From contig NZ_JABEQJ010000006.1 of the NCBI RefSeq assembly GCF_014174255.1, positions 108,977 through 172,976 on the forward strand: DNA of 64,000 nt, given 5' to 3'. Made by a program: the position numbers and the translations under genes. The DNA is from Gluconacetobacter sacchari (GTDB lineage Bacteria > Pseudomonadota > Alphaproteobacteria > Acetobacterales > Acetobacteraceae). The notes under the pieces are model-generated. The model was not told where the DNA came from, searched no databases, and saw only the letters and a program-made list of their open reading frames with translations. Every line of letters starts with the position of its first letter. Within the stretch, counting starts at the first letter, position 1. Below, in pieces: positions 35,209-44,359 of this stretch.

Positions 35209-35616
35209 CGGACGGCTATGTACCGCCTCGTTGCGCACCACGCTTTCATCGCGGATCTACAGGAATCAAAAAGGCCGCCCCGAGGGGGGGCTTGCGAAAT
35301 TGCCATTTCCACCAGGCATCAATGAGGCGCTGCGGAAGAACGCCCACACCCGGCGGAGAAAGTCACTCACGACCACACCTCGCAGAACAGAGCGGCGGCC
35401 AGGGCCCACGCGATAATCGCGGGCCAGTGGGGGGAGGGGGGGCCTCCTGCCGGAGCCTCCACTTCGGCGAAGTCGGCATCCCCCAGGGGTACAAGGGGAA
35501 AAGGCTGTACGGATTTTGCACGATTTTGGGCGATTCGGGCCGCCTCTACCCGACACGGAACGTCTCGTTTATGAGGCCGTCCCGATCCAATAATCGGCTA
35601 ATTTCTCGGAAAATCA
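35209..35616. other. 408 bp intergenic region with a minus-strand terminator-like hairpin
   Basis: No convincing gene was recognised. On the minus strand an imperfect C/G hairpin around 35271-35292 is followed by five T residues (35267-35271 complement), resembling an intrinsic terminator. It lies about 325 bases downstream of tRNA-Thr. A 96-codon minus-strand frame (35266-35556) ends in it, but its composition is not protein-like. A small RNA ending at the hairpin, or a long tRNA trailer, is possible. Confidence 0.35.
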
Positions 35617-35691
<75 letters not shown>

Positions 35692-35769
35692 AACGGGGTG
35701 GGCGGTTCCTACCGCCTCCGTTGGCGGGTTGCAACCCCCCCTGGGCGAGAAAACGTGGCCGGGGCGCGG

Positions 35770-36183
35770 TCAGTCGTCGCGGTGGATCTTTTCCATGCGT
35801 TCATGCCGTTCCTGCGCCTCGATCGACAGGGTTGCGATCGGGCGGGCTTCCAGGCGTTTCAGGCCGATCGGCTCGCCGCTTTCCTCGCAATAGCCGTACG
35901 ATCCGTTCTCGATTCGCAGCAGGGCCTGGTTGATCTTGGAAATCAGCTTGCGTGCCCGGTCGCGCGTGCGCAGTTCCAGCGCTCGGTCGGTCTCGACGCT
36001 GGCGCGGTCGGTGATGTCGGCTTCGTGAATCCCGCCCTCCGAGAGGCTGGCCAGGGTCTCGTCGGCTTCCTTCAGCAGGTCGGCACGCCATTTCAGGAGC
36101 TTCTGGCGGAAATATTCCACCTGGAGCGGGTTCATGAACTCCTCGTCTTCCGAGGGGCGGTAATCGGGGGGCAGTGTGATCAT
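35770..36183 (-). CDS. dksA: RNA polymerase-binding transcription factor DksA
   Basis: From the ATG at 36183 (AAGGA upstream) the protein is 137 residues. The coiled coil spans about 25-95, with the tip DITDRASVETDRALELRTRDR containing the acidic D-x2-D-A/S that reaches the polymerase secondary channel. The C-terminal globule GSYGYCEESGEPIGLKRLEARP keeps only one of the four zinc cysteines of E. coli DksA; the others are Ser, Ser and Ala. Single-cysteine DksA proteins are known in other alphaproteobacteria and remain active. It acts with ppGpp on rRNA and biosynthetic promoters. Confidence 0.94.
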   Translation of the reverse strand: MITLPPDYRPSEDEEFMNPLQVEYFRQKLLKWRADLLKEADETLASLSEGGIHEADITDRASVETDRALELRTRDRARKLISKINQALLRIENGSYGYCEESGEPIGLKRLEARPIATLSIEAQERHERMEKIHRDD

Positions 36184-36324
36184 GGTGCGCGTCCTTGAAT
36201 ATTGCCCCGGGACGAGCGCATCGCCCGACAGGGACCCGCCGCGAAACGGGCGGCTTATACGCTGCCGCCCGCCGTCCGCCAAGCCTGAAGCTGCCGGAAA
36301 TGGTCCGGAACGCCGCTTCCGCCC

Positions 36325-37932
36325 CTAGGCGGGCGCATGGGCGGGTGTCCGCTCCGCCGTGCGCGGGGGGACGGCGGCGGTGGGTGCCGGGTCGGGGAAT
36401 GTGGTTTCCCACCCGCCGCCCAGGGCGGAATAGAGCTGCACCAGGTCGGTCGACAGGGTGGCCGTGCTGCTGGTCAGGTCGGTCTGCGCCGCCAGGATGC
36501 GGCGTTCGGCGTCCAGCACCGTCAGGAACGTGACCATGCCGTGGCGATACTGGTCGCGGGCCAGATCCAGCCCGCGCTGGTCGGCCGCGACCTCGCGTTC
36601 CAGGCTGTCGCGGCGCATCTGTTCGTCGCGATAGGCGGTCAGGGCGTTATCGACCTCGTGCCACGCGCCCAGGACCGTGCGGCGGTAGGAAATCGCGGCT
36701 TCCTGCTGCGCCGATTTGCGCAGTTCGAGCTGTCCGCGCAGCCGGCCGCCCTGGAAGATCGGCAGGGTGATCGAGGGACCGACATTCCATGCCCGCGCGT
36801 TCCAGAACCCCAGGTCGCGGAAGGACAGCGACTGGAAGCCGAATCCGGCGTCGATGGTCACGCGGGGGTAGAATTCGGCCACGGCCTCGCCGACCTGCGC
36901 GGTGGCGCCGTGCAGTTGCGCCTCCGCCTGGCGGATGTCGGGGCGGCGGCGGGCCAACTCGGACGGCACGCCGGCGGGGACGCGCGGGGGAACCGGCGGA
37001 ATGGCCTCGGCCTTGAGCAGTTCGCCGGCCAGGGCGGCCGGCGGTTCGCCCAGCAGCAGGCTGAGCGCGTTGACCTGCAAGGCGATCTGCTGTTCGGCCT
37101 GCGGAATGCGGGCGGTAGTGGCGTCGAGCTGGGACTGGGCGGTCTGCACGTCCAGTTCGCTGACCAGACCGGTCCGGTTGCGCTGGCGGCTGAGTTCCAG
37201 CGTCTGGGCGGCGGTATCGCGATTGTCCAGCAGGATGCGCAACTGGGTCTGTGCCTCGCGCAGGGCCATGTAGTCGCGGGCCAGTTCGGCCATCTGCGCG
37301 GTCAGGATGCCGCGCTGCTCCTCCCTGGAGGCTTGCAGATCGGCGCCGGCGGCCTCGTACTGGCGGCGGACACGGCCCCACAGGTCGACTTCCCACGTCG
37401 CGTCGATGCTGTCTTTCCACTGGTCGAGGAGGGGAATCGTCAGGTGGCCCGATTCGTCGGCCAGACTGGCGTTGCCCAACTGGCTGCCGAGGGCCTGCTG
37501 GACCTGCGGCGTGTTGCCGACGTCGCTGACGATGCGTTGCAGCATCTTGGTGCTGTATTGCGCGCGCGAATACGACCCGGCGGCGCTGAGGCCCGGATAG
37601 CGTTCGGCGCCGGCAATGCGCAGTTGGGCGCGGCTTTGCGCCAGGCGGGCGGCGGCGATCGCGACCGACAGGTTCTGCGACGCCACGCGGCGTTCCAGCG
37701 CCGACAGTTCGGCATCGTGGAAGACGTCCCACCATGCGGGGTCGGGCGCCGCGTCGGAAATGTCGCTGGTGATGGGCCCCGTTGCCGGGCCGGTCGGCGG
37801 CGACGATCCCGGCCCGGCCCAGTGCGGCGGCGTCCAGGTCGCGGGCTTGTGGAAGTCGGGCCCGACCGCGCATCCGCCAGCCAGGGCGGATAGCCCGATG
37901 ATGGCAGCCCGCCAAGAATATCCCTTATGCAC
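36325..37932 (-). CDS. NodT-family outer-membrane efflux lipoprotein
   Basis: The 535-residue protein has a lipoprotein signal with LAGGCAVGPDFHKP (Cys at residue 21), the standard NodT opening. Two OEP repeats follow, marked by WWDVFHDAELSALERRVASQNLSVAIAAARL, ELARDYMALREAQTQL, RRRPDIRQAEAQL and YRHGMVTFLTVLDAERRIL. It forms the outer-membrane channel of an RND or MFS tripartite pump, but no pump or adaptor gene is adjacent. It diverges from a TetR gene across a strong palindromic operator. Confidence 0.93.
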   Translation of the reverse strand: MHKGYSWRAAIIGLSALAGGCAVGPDFHKPATWTPPHWAGPGSSPPTGPATGPITSDISDAAPDPAWWDVFHDAELSALERRVASQNLSVAIAAARLAQSRAQLRIAGAERYPGLSAAGSYSRAQYSTKMLQRIVSDVGNTPQVQQALGSQLGNASLADESGHLTIPLLDQWKDSIDATWEVDLWGRVRRQYEAAGADLQASREEQRGILTAQMAELARDYMALREAQTQLRILLDNRDTAAQTLELSRQRNRTGLVSELDVQTAQSQLDATTARIPQAEQQIALQVNALSLLLGEPPAALAGELLKAEAIPPVPPRVPAGVPSELARRRPDIRQAEAQLHGATAQVGEAVAEFYPRVTIDAGFGFQSLSFRDLGFWNARAWNVGPSITLPIFQGGRLRGQLELRKSAQQEAAISYRRTVLGAWHEVDNALTAYRDEQMRRDSLEREVAADQRGLDLARDQYRHGMVTFLTVLDAERRILAAQTDLTSSTATLSTDLVQLYSALGGGWETTFPDPAPTAAVPPRTAERTPAHAPA

Positions 37933-38007
37933 CAGACGGTCCCCTGCTTGTCCCCAGGCCCGCCAGTGGTCCTATCGACATGACGGGAGGCAATATGACA
38001 TCATGAA

Positions 38008-38032
38008 CAATGACCGATCGGTTCGGTCATTG
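38008..38032. promoter_or_regulatory. 25 bp palindromic operator between nodT-like and tetR genes
   Basis: CAATGACCGA (38008-38017) and TCGGTCATTG (38023-38032) are perfect inverted arms with a 5 bp spacer, the typical form of a TetR-family operator. It sits between the divergent starts at 37932 and 38112, so the TetR protein probably represses both its own gene and the channel gene. Confidence 0.85.
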
Positions 38033-38111
38033 CCGATACCCTATCGGCTTTCCCCGCGTGGTCAATCCGTCAGCGCGGGAAAGCAGCCGTCGCCAGGAGG
38101 TACCACGCGCC

Positions 38112-38789
38112 ATGTCAGCCGCCCAGTCGCCCAACGTGCCGGACCTGCCGGGAATCTCCAGCGCGAAGCGGCGGCAGATCATGGATGGCGCGGCCCGGGT
38201 CTTCGCCGAGCATGGCTATGAGGGCGCCAGCATGTCGCAGATCGCGCGCGATGCCGGGGTCTCGAAGGGCACGCTGTATAATTACTATGACAGCAAGGCG
38301 AGCCTGTTCGCGGCCTTTATCGAGGAAGCCGCGTGCGAGAAGCTGCCCAGGCTGTTCGAGACGGTCGGCGAGGCGCGGAGCCCCGAGGCCACGCTGGAGG
38401 GGATCGCCTCCGCGATGATCCGCCTGACCACCTCGCCGCTGTCGCTGATGCTGAACCGTATCGTGATATCGGAAGCCGCGACCTTTCCGCACCTGGCCGA
38501 GACGTTCTGGCAGGTCGGGCCGTGCAAGGCGATCGGCATCCTGGCCGAATGGTTGCGCGCGCATACCGACGACGGCGTCCTGGACGTGCCGGACCCCGAA
38601 CTGGCGGCCGAACTGTTCTATGCCCTGTGCCAGACGCGCATCACCTGGCGCAAGCGCCTGCAACTGCCGGTCGATTCCGACCCCGCCCATATCGCGATGA
38701 TCGCGCGCACGGTGACGCGGATGTTCCTGAACACGTACCAGGTGGGCAAGGGGCCGCCCGTGCCGGAACCCGAGGAAGGAGCAGGCTGA
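38112..38789 (+). CDS. TetR-family repressor of the divergent efflux channel
   Basis: The start at 38112 has AGGAGG upstream; an ATG at 38010 lies within the operator and is rejected. The 225-residue protein has the HTH RRQIMDGAARVFAEHGYEGASMSQIARDAG, then VSKGTLYNYYDSKASLF. The C-terminal domain resembles the AefR/TetR_C_7 group (LMLNRIVISEAATFPHLAETFWQ), whose members control efflux pumps. The ligand is unknown. Confidence 0.92.
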   Translation: MSAAQSPNVPDLPGISSAKRRQIMDGAARVFAEHGYEGASMSQIARDAGVSKGTLYNYYDSKASLFAAFIEEAACEKLPRLFETVGEARSPEATLEGIASAMIRLTTSPLSLMLNRIVISEAATFPHLAETFWQVGPCKAIGILAEWLRAHTDDGVLDVPDPELAAELFYALCQTRITWRKRLQLPVDSDPAHIAMIARTVTRMFLNTYQVGKGPPVPEPEEGAG

Positions 38790-38814
38790 GCCTGCATGCC
38801 GGACATAGGGGGAC

Positions 38815-38840
38815 ACCGGGTCCGCGGGCCCGGTTCTTTT
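38815..38840 (+). terminator. Intrinsic terminator after the tetR gene
   Basis: ACCGGG (38815-38820) pairs with CCCGGT (38829-38834) around an 8-base loop that can pair further, followed by TCTTTT. It ends the TetR transcript 25 bp after the stop codon. Confidence 0.65.
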
Positions 38841-38968
38841 GATCGGGGGCGGTGCCGGGGGCGAGAACTTTCCTGTCGGCTCATGCGTTTGAAATAACGC
38901 GCACGGCGCGCATGACCGGGCCGTCGCCGGTTTATTTCCGACCCCAGCCCCCTTCAGCCGGAGAATCC

Positions 38969-41413
38969 ATGCCCGTCGACGCCCCTGGCAGGCCCCGCCA
39001 TCGTCTGTTCTTCTGCGCGCGCGCGACCGTTGCGCTGATGAGTGTCCTTCTTCTTCTCGCCCCCCTGATGCCGCGTCATGCCCTGTTCGCCGTGGCGCGG
39101 GCGGAGGATCGCGCCGTGCCGGACCCCGCGCGGTTGCAGCATCTGCTGAATACGCTGGACGATCCGCAGCGGCGGGCGGCCTTTCTACAGGACCTCCGCA
39201 CGCTGGAGGCGCTGCCGCCGGGGGTGGCCGGCAAGGCGGCCAACGCGGTTCCGGCCCCCGCTCCGGATTCGGGCGCGGCCAAGCCGGCGGCCGCGCCGAT
39301 CGCCCTGGCGCCCGGCAGTCTGGGGGCCGTGGCCCTGCATGGGCTGGGCGGGGTCGCGGGCACCGTCATCCAGCATATGCATCATTTCGGCGCCCTGTTT
39401 TCCGACCTGCGCGGCGTGGGCGTCTGGGGGCGCCAGATGGTGGCGCCCGGTGCCCGGCGCGACGGGCTGGTCGCGCTGGGCTGGCGGCTGGCGCTGGCGA
39501 TCGTGATCGGGCTGGCGGTCGAGCGGGGGCTGGCCCTGCTGTTGCGCCGGCATCTGGTCCGGATCGATACGATGCTGGCGACGCGCCTGCCGCCGCCGGC
39601 CGCGGAGCCCGATCACGGCCCGGGCGCACCCGTGACGGCGGCCGACGCCGCCGCCGACCGGGTGCGGTTGCAGGAGGCGGCGACCCGCTGGCGCGCCGCG
39701 CGCCTGCTGCGGCAGTTGCGTCTGTTGCCCTGGATCATGCTGCGCCTGCTGCTGGACCTGGTGCCGGTTGCCGCCTTTCTCGGGATCGCCACACTGGTGG
39801 CCAATCTGCTGGCCGGTAGCCAGGACGAGGCGGCGCAGATCATGGTCATGGTCGTCAATGCCTATGCGCTCGGTCGCACGGCGATGGTCGTGCTGGCGGC
39901 CCTGCTGTCGCCCGGGTTGCCGCATCTGCGGCCCCTGCCGCTGAGCGACGGCATGGCGCGGGTGCTGGCGGGGTGGACCACCGGGCTGGTCGTCCTGCCG
40001 GTCGCCGGGATGTGCCTTGCCGATGTGGGTGGGGTGCTGGGGCTGTCCGGGCCGGGACAGGATGCGATCGGGCTGGTGACTCTTCTGGCGGAGCACGTGC
40101 TGATCGCCGGGCTGATCCTGCGGGTGAGGGAGCCGGTTGCGGGCTTGTTGCAGCCGCCGCGCCTGATCCGCTCGCGTCTGGGCCATGGGGTATTCGACGG
40201 GCTGGCCGAGCGTTGGTGGATTTTCGCGCTGGTGATCGACCTCGCGCTGTGGCTGGTCTCGGCGGCCGATATTCCGGGGGGCTATACCGAGGTCTGGCGG
40301 CTATGCGCCATCGCCATCCTGGTCCTGATCGTGTTCCGGGTGCTGGCGATCCTGCTGTTCGGGCTGCTGGACCGCGCGTTGCGCCCCGACCTGGAGCCGG
40401 GCAGCGTGTCGTCCGACCTGGCCCGGCGGGGGGCGCGCTATTATCCCTATGTCCGCCAGGGGCTGGCGTGGATCCTGGGGATCGCGGGGGCGGTGACGCT
40501 GTTGCAGGCCTGGGGCGTGCCGGCCTTCGGCTGGTTCGATAGCGGCAAGGTGGGGCGCCGGCTGGTCTCGGCCGCCGCCACGGTGCTGGTCGCGCTGGCG
40601 ATCGGTATCGTCGTCTGGGAATATGTGAACGCGTCGCTGGACCGGCAGATCGATCGCTATACCAGCAGCGCGCAGCCGGGGCGGGCGATGCGCCTGCGCA
40701 CGCTGTCGCCGATCCTGCGCACCGTGCTGCTGGTCTGCCTGAGCATCGTGGTGGTGATGACGGTGCTGAGCCAGATCGGGCTGGACATCGCGCCGCTGCT
40801 GGCCGGGGCGGGGATTATCGGGGTTGCGGTCGGGTTCGGGTCGCAGAAGCTGGTGCAGGATTTCATCACCGGCATCTTCCTGTTGCTGGAAAACGCCATG
40901 GAGGTCGGCGACTCGGTCACCGCCGGCGGGTTGTCGGGGACGGTGGAAACGCTGTCGATCCGTACCCTGCGCCTGCGGGCAAGCGACGGGTCGGTGCATA
41001 TCATTCCCTTCAGCGCGGTTTCCACCGTCACCAACACCAATCGCGGCCAGGGCAATGCCGCCGTCAGCGTCGATATCGCGCCGGGCGAGGATATCGATCG
41101 TGCCGCGGCCCTGCTGGCGGATATCGTGCTGGGCATGCGCCAGGACCCCGACCTGGGGCCGGGCATGTTGAGCGACCTGCAATATTGGGGGGTGAACGCG
41201 GTCTCGTCGCAGGCCGTCACGCTGCTGGGGCAGATCGCGTGCACCGACAAGGCGCGCTGGCCCGTTCAGCGGGCGTTCAATCGCCTGCTGGTCCAGCGTT
41301 TTGGCAGCGCGGGTATCCGGCTGGCGCGGCCGGCGCAGACTGTGGAACTGCTCTTGCCCCCGGCGGGACAGGAGGGTGAGGGGGCGGAAGGCGCGGCTCC
41401 CGTGCCGTCTTGA
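38969..41413 (+). CDS. Mechanosensitive ion channel, MscS superfamily (YbiO-like)
   Basis: From the ATG at 38969 (GGAG 5 bases upstream) the protein is 814 residues. A signal peptide (to about residue 46) and a periplasmic part lead into roughly ten membrane helices. The MscS core lies in the C-terminal third: LLAGAGIIGVAVGFGSQKLVQDFITGIFLLLENAMEVGDSV covers the pore helix TM3 and start of the beta domain, followed by IIPFSAVSTVTNTNRG. Large multi-helix members like this open under osmotic downshock. It stands alone on its strand. Confidence 0.91.
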   Translation: MPVDAPGRPRHRLFFCARATVALMSVLLLLAPLMPRHALFAVARAEDRAVPDPARLQHLLNTLDDPQRRAAFLQDLRTLEALPPGVAGKAANAVPAPAPDSGAAKPAAAPIALAPGSLGAVALHGLGGVAGTVIQHMHHFGALFSDLRGVGVWGRQMVAPGARRDGLVALGWRLALAIVIGLAVERGLALLLRRHLVRIDTMLATRLPPPAAEPDHGPGAPVTAADAAADRVRLQEAATRWRAARLLRQLRLLPWIMLRLLLDLVPVAAFLGIATLVANLLAGSQDEAAQIMVMVVNAYALGRTAMVVLAALLSPGLPHLRPLPLSDGMARVLAGWTTGLVVLPVAGMCLADVGGVLGLSGPGQDAIGLVTLLAEHVLIAGLILRVREPVAGLLQPPRLIRSRLGHGVFDGLAERWWIFALVIDLALWLVSAADIPGGYTEVWRLCAIAILVLIVFRVLAILLFGLLDRALRPDLEPGSVSSDLARRGARYYPYVRQGLAWILGIAGAVTLLQAWGVPAFGWFDSGKVGRRLVSAAATVLVALAIGIVVWEYVNASLDRQIDRYTSSAQPGRAMRLRTLSPILRTVLLVCLSIVVVMTVLSQIGLDIAPLLAGAGIIGVAVGFGSQKLVQDFITGIFLLLENAMEVGDSVTAGGLSGTVETLSIRTLRLRASDGSVHIIPFSAVSTVTNTNRGQGNAAVSVDIAPGEDIDRAAALLADIVLGMRQDPDLGPGMLSDLQYWGVNAVSSQAVTLLGQIACTDKARWPVQRAFNRLLVQRFGSAGIRLARPAQTVELLLPPAGQEGEGAEGAAPVPS

Positions 41414-41472
41414 GTCGGAGGGGCCTGGCCTGCCGACGCCGACACGTCATGACGGTCGGGATCGCGGGATTT

Positions 41473-42999
41473 TCAAGAATAGTGCTTGAGGGAAGGCCAT
41501 AGCGTGACAAGCGGCGGCTTTACGTCCCGGCACAGCGCGATCACCCTGCCGTTCTCGAACGTCATCGCATAGCGTGACCAGGTCGTGCCGAGTTGGATGA
41601 CCTGCCGGCAATAGGGCCGCAGCGCGGCGAGATTGTTCTGGATCGACAGCACGTCGATCGGCTTCTGCCCGCGAAGTCCCCACAGGAAATATTGGTTGTG
41701 GCCGCTCAGCGCGGGGGGCAGCCCCTTGCCGTAGAGGTCGAGTGCCGCGGCCTCGCCGTAATTGTCCACCTTGATGGCGGTCGCCGCGCGCGCGGATACG
41801 GGGATGCGGTTCCACGCCGCTTCGACCTGTCCGACAAAATCGTGCCATCCCAGTTGGTCGGCCATGACCTGCGGCAATAGCGTGCCCTTGAAGCTGCGCT
41901 CCTGTTGCTGGGGGGAGGCGCCGATCCGGTGCATATAGGCTTCGAGGACCGGCGGGGAGAGGATCGGCAACGCCATCGGTGCTGCGAGCGCCGAGCATGC
42001 GACCGCCGCCGCCGCGCCGACGCCTGTTGCCGTCCGGCCGGCTCTCGTGCGTGCCAGCGGTGCGAGCGCGACGGCGCCGATTACGAAGAGCATCGGATAG
42101 AGCGGGGCGAGATAATAATCCTTGCCGTGTCCCACGCGGACGATAACGACGACGACCGCCGCGCCGATCACCAGAAAGCGCAGGTCCTTGAGCGGTTTGG
42201 CGACGAATGGCGCGAGGAGCCCCGTGATCCATAGCGGTGCCAGGGCCGGGTTCATCACGAAGAACTGGTTGGCGATGAACGGCAGGAGCGGGATGTCGGC
42301 GTTCTTGGCCTGTGCGGCCGCGCCGAGTTCGAGGAATGGAAAGCCGTGGACGGCCTGCCACACGAATGACGGCAGGGCGATCGCGGCGGCCAGCACCGCG
42401 CCGGTCCAGAATGCGGGCCGCAGCAGCAACCGGCGCTCGGACGTCAGGACCAGGCCGATGATCAACCCCGCCACCCAGAATACCATCGAATACTTGACCT
42501 GGAGCGCCAGTCCCGCGACCAGCCCGGCGAACAGCAGCGGACGATCGGTTTCCGTGCGGCTGGCCTTGACCACCAGATACGCGACGGCGGTCCAGGCCAG
42601 CGGGTCGAAGGCCGAAGTGTTCAGCGTTGCGGCCAGTCCCATCAGCATTGGCGCGATCGCGCAGGCGAGCGCGGCGAGACCGAGGGCAAGGCCGGTTCCG
42701 CCAAGCAGGCGCACGAAGCGTACCGCCAGCCACACCAGCGCGCCTGCCGCGACCGCGGAAGGCAGCCGCAATCCCCATGCGCCGAGCCCCAATCCGTAAA
42801 GTGTCGCCGCCATCAGCGGGACTCCGGGCGGCTGATCGACATATCCGAAGGCGGGGTGCTGCCCGCAGACGATGAAATAGAGTTCGTCACGGAACAGGTC
42901 GTAGCGCCCACCGAGGGCGAGGTGGAGGGCAAGGACGAGCAGGGCCGGGACCAGCGCGGCAGGATCGAGCCGGCGCCAGACATGAAATGTCCTGGGCAT
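41473..42999 (-). CDS. GT39/ArnT-like membrane glycosyltransferase
   Basis: The 508-residue protein starts at 42999 (MPRTFHVWRR), with an alternative start at 43056. RYDLFRDELYFIVCGQHPAFGYVDQPPGVPL is the first periplasmic loop of the PMT/ArnT family, and its D-E pair is the likely catalytic or metal site. About eleven membrane helices follow, then a soluble C-terminal domain. Such enzymes move a sugar from a polyprenyl-phosphate donor to a lipid or protein acceptor on the periplasmic face. The acceptor here is unknown. Confidence 0.85.
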   Translation of the reverse strand: MPRTFHVWRRLDPAALVPALLVLALHLALGGRYDLFRDELYFIVCGQHPAFGYVDQPPGVPLMAATLYGLGLGAWGLRLPSAVAAGALVWLAVRFVRLLGGTGLALGLAALACAIAPMLMGLAATLNTSAFDPLAWTAVAYLVVKASRTETDRPLLFAGLVAGLALQVKYSMVFWVAGLIIGLVLTSERRLLLRPAFWTGAVLAAAIALPSFVWQAVHGFPFLELGAAAQAKNADIPLLPFIANQFFVMNPALAPLWITGLLAPFVAKPLKDLRFLVIGAAVVVVIVRVGHGKDYYLAPLYPMLFVIGAVALAPLARTRAGRTATGVGAAAAVACSALAAPMALPILSPPVLEAYMHRIGASPQQQERSFKGTLLPQVMADQLGWHDFVGQVEAAWNRIPVSARAATAIKVDNYGEAAALDLYGKGLPPALSGHNQYFLWGLRGQKPIDVLSIQNNLAALRPYCRQVIQLGTTWSRYAMTFENGRVIALCRDVKPPLVTLWPSLKHYS

Positions 43000-43061
43000 C
43001 ACGCGCAATTCTTCCGTTTCGTCACTGACGATCGGTGATCCGCGCCCGGCCGGCATTCAGG

Positions 43062-43469
43062 TCATGAGACCTTGGGCGTGCCGAGTTTGCCGGTGAGGAA
43101 CTGGGCTTCGCCGTTGCCGAACGACCAGTCGGCGTCGGTATTCTCGACATAGTTGATCATCACGTCGCTGGAGGCGATGCCGCATTTCTCGCTCAGGGCT
43201 TCGGTCAGCAGCCGGTAGAATGCGGTCTTCTGCTCGACCGGGCGCGGACGGGTGGTGACCGAGACGATCATCACATCGTCGGTGCGGGGAATGCCCAGCC
43301 CGGTATCCTCGATCCGGACACGGCTTTTCTTGTGTTCGTACACGAGCTGATACCGGTCGCGCGGCGGAACGCCGAAGGCGTCGAGCATCGCCTGGTGGGC
43401 GGCATCCAGGATGCCGGCCAGTTCGGCCTCCGAACGGCCTTCCAGAAGGTCGAAGCGGATAAGGGGCAT
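43062..43469 (-). CDS. Tautomerase-superfamily protein
   Basis: The 135-residue protein opens MPLIRFDLLEGRSEAELAGILDAAHQAM, with the Pro1 that acts as catalytic base once Met is removed. About 65 residues later VMIVSVTTRPRPVEQKTAFYRLLTEAL marks the second beta-alpha-beta unit, so it is a fused long-form member (MSAD/cis-CaaD-like). Family members isomerise or hydrate small keto acids; substrate unknown. Confidence 0.85.
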   Translation of the reverse strand: MPLIRFDLLEGRSEAELAGILDAAHQAMLDAFGVPPRDRYQLVYEHKKSRVRIEDTGLGIPRTDDVMIVSVTTRPRPVEQKTAFYRLLTEALSEKCGIASSDVMINYVENTDADWSFGNGEAQFLTGKLGTPKVS

Positions 43470-43522
43470 GGAGGGACTCCTTCGTTCGGACAGTGTTCGC
43501 CGGTCGTGGCGAACGGAGCGTA

Positions 43523-44062
43523 TCAGAGCTGGGCCTGATATGCGGCGAGCATTGTCTTCGTGTCGATCGCGAGCTTGGTCAGGTCAGGATTCCGCGACCG
43601 GGCCAGGGCGTCTTGAATGACGGGCGTCATCCCGGCGCGGTCGCGCGAAAGCACGCGCATGTAGCCGCGATCGAAGGCTGGGCCGTGCAGTTTCCGCATC
43701 CGATCGATGGTCTTGCGGTCCGCGCTGGAGGGTTCGGTCGGCAGCGTGATGGCATGGGCCGTCATGAGCGCCGCCAGCCTGGCCTGGTTGCCGGTCAGGT
43801 CCTTGACGATGGTTGCGGCCTGGGTTGCGATGTCGCTGCGGGCGGCATGGGTCTGGGCGAGCCTGGCCAGCGTGATCTGCCTGATGTTCATGTCATTGAG
43901 CTTCTGCGCGAATCCGGCGTCGGCGGCGGTAAAGACGGGGGCGGGAGCCCTGTCGGGCAGGGGCGGCGCGGGCGGCTGTCCGGCGCTGCACGCGCCGAAA
44001 GCGAGCAGCGTGGCCATAAGCGGCGGCAGGGCGAGCGATTTGTAACGAGACAGGAGCGACAT
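43523..44062 (-). CDS. DUF4142-family lipoprotein
   Basis: From the ATG at 44062 the protein is 179 residues, with a lipoprotein signal ending LMATLLAFGACSAG. A four-helix DUF4142 domain follows: FAQKLNDMNIRQITLARLAQTHAARSDIATQAATIVKDL and FDRGYMRVLSRDRAG. These periplasmic, ferritin-like helical proteins are common in alphaproteobacteria and are often stress-induced, but lack a defined activity. A start 38 codons upstream would bury the signal peptide. Confidence 0.82.
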   Translation of the reverse strand: MSLLSRYKSLALPPLMATLLAFGACSAGQPPAPPLPDRAPAPVFTAADAGFAQKLNDMNIRQITLARLAQTHAARSDIATQAATIVKDLTGNQARLAALMTAHAITLPTEPSSADRKTIDRMRKLHGPAFDRGYMRVLSRDRAGMTPVIQDALARSRNPDLTKLAIDTKTMLAAYQAQL

Positions 44063-44359
44063 GATCGGTGGGTTCTCCCTGACTGTCCGACGCGGTTTCG
44101 CGGAACGCTGTGTTCCATGATGAGAGTGCAGGGCAAGGAACGCAATGGTGAAGTAAAGGCGTAGTCTTTTCGGCAAGATATGTTGGAGATCGGCCGGTCA
44201 TGAATGGGACACGAGCCCGGTAATGACAGGTTTCATTGAGAAGGAGGCATTTTGTTCCCGGCCAGGCTCTTGCATCGACCGGAAAGTGCGCATTAGGTTT
44301 GTCTGGCGGAGGCGCCCGACCGCGCGTGTCGCGGTCGAAACGAGGGGATTATCCAGGAA

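Noticed and set aside
35266..35556. A 96-codon minus-strand open frame
   Set aside because: Composition is Arg/Gly/Pro-rich with no motif, and its end is a terminator-like hairpin. More likely non-coding.
38010..38111. Upstream ATG for the TetR gene
   Set aside because: It lies inside the palindromic operator, while the ATG at 38112 has a strong AGGAGG.
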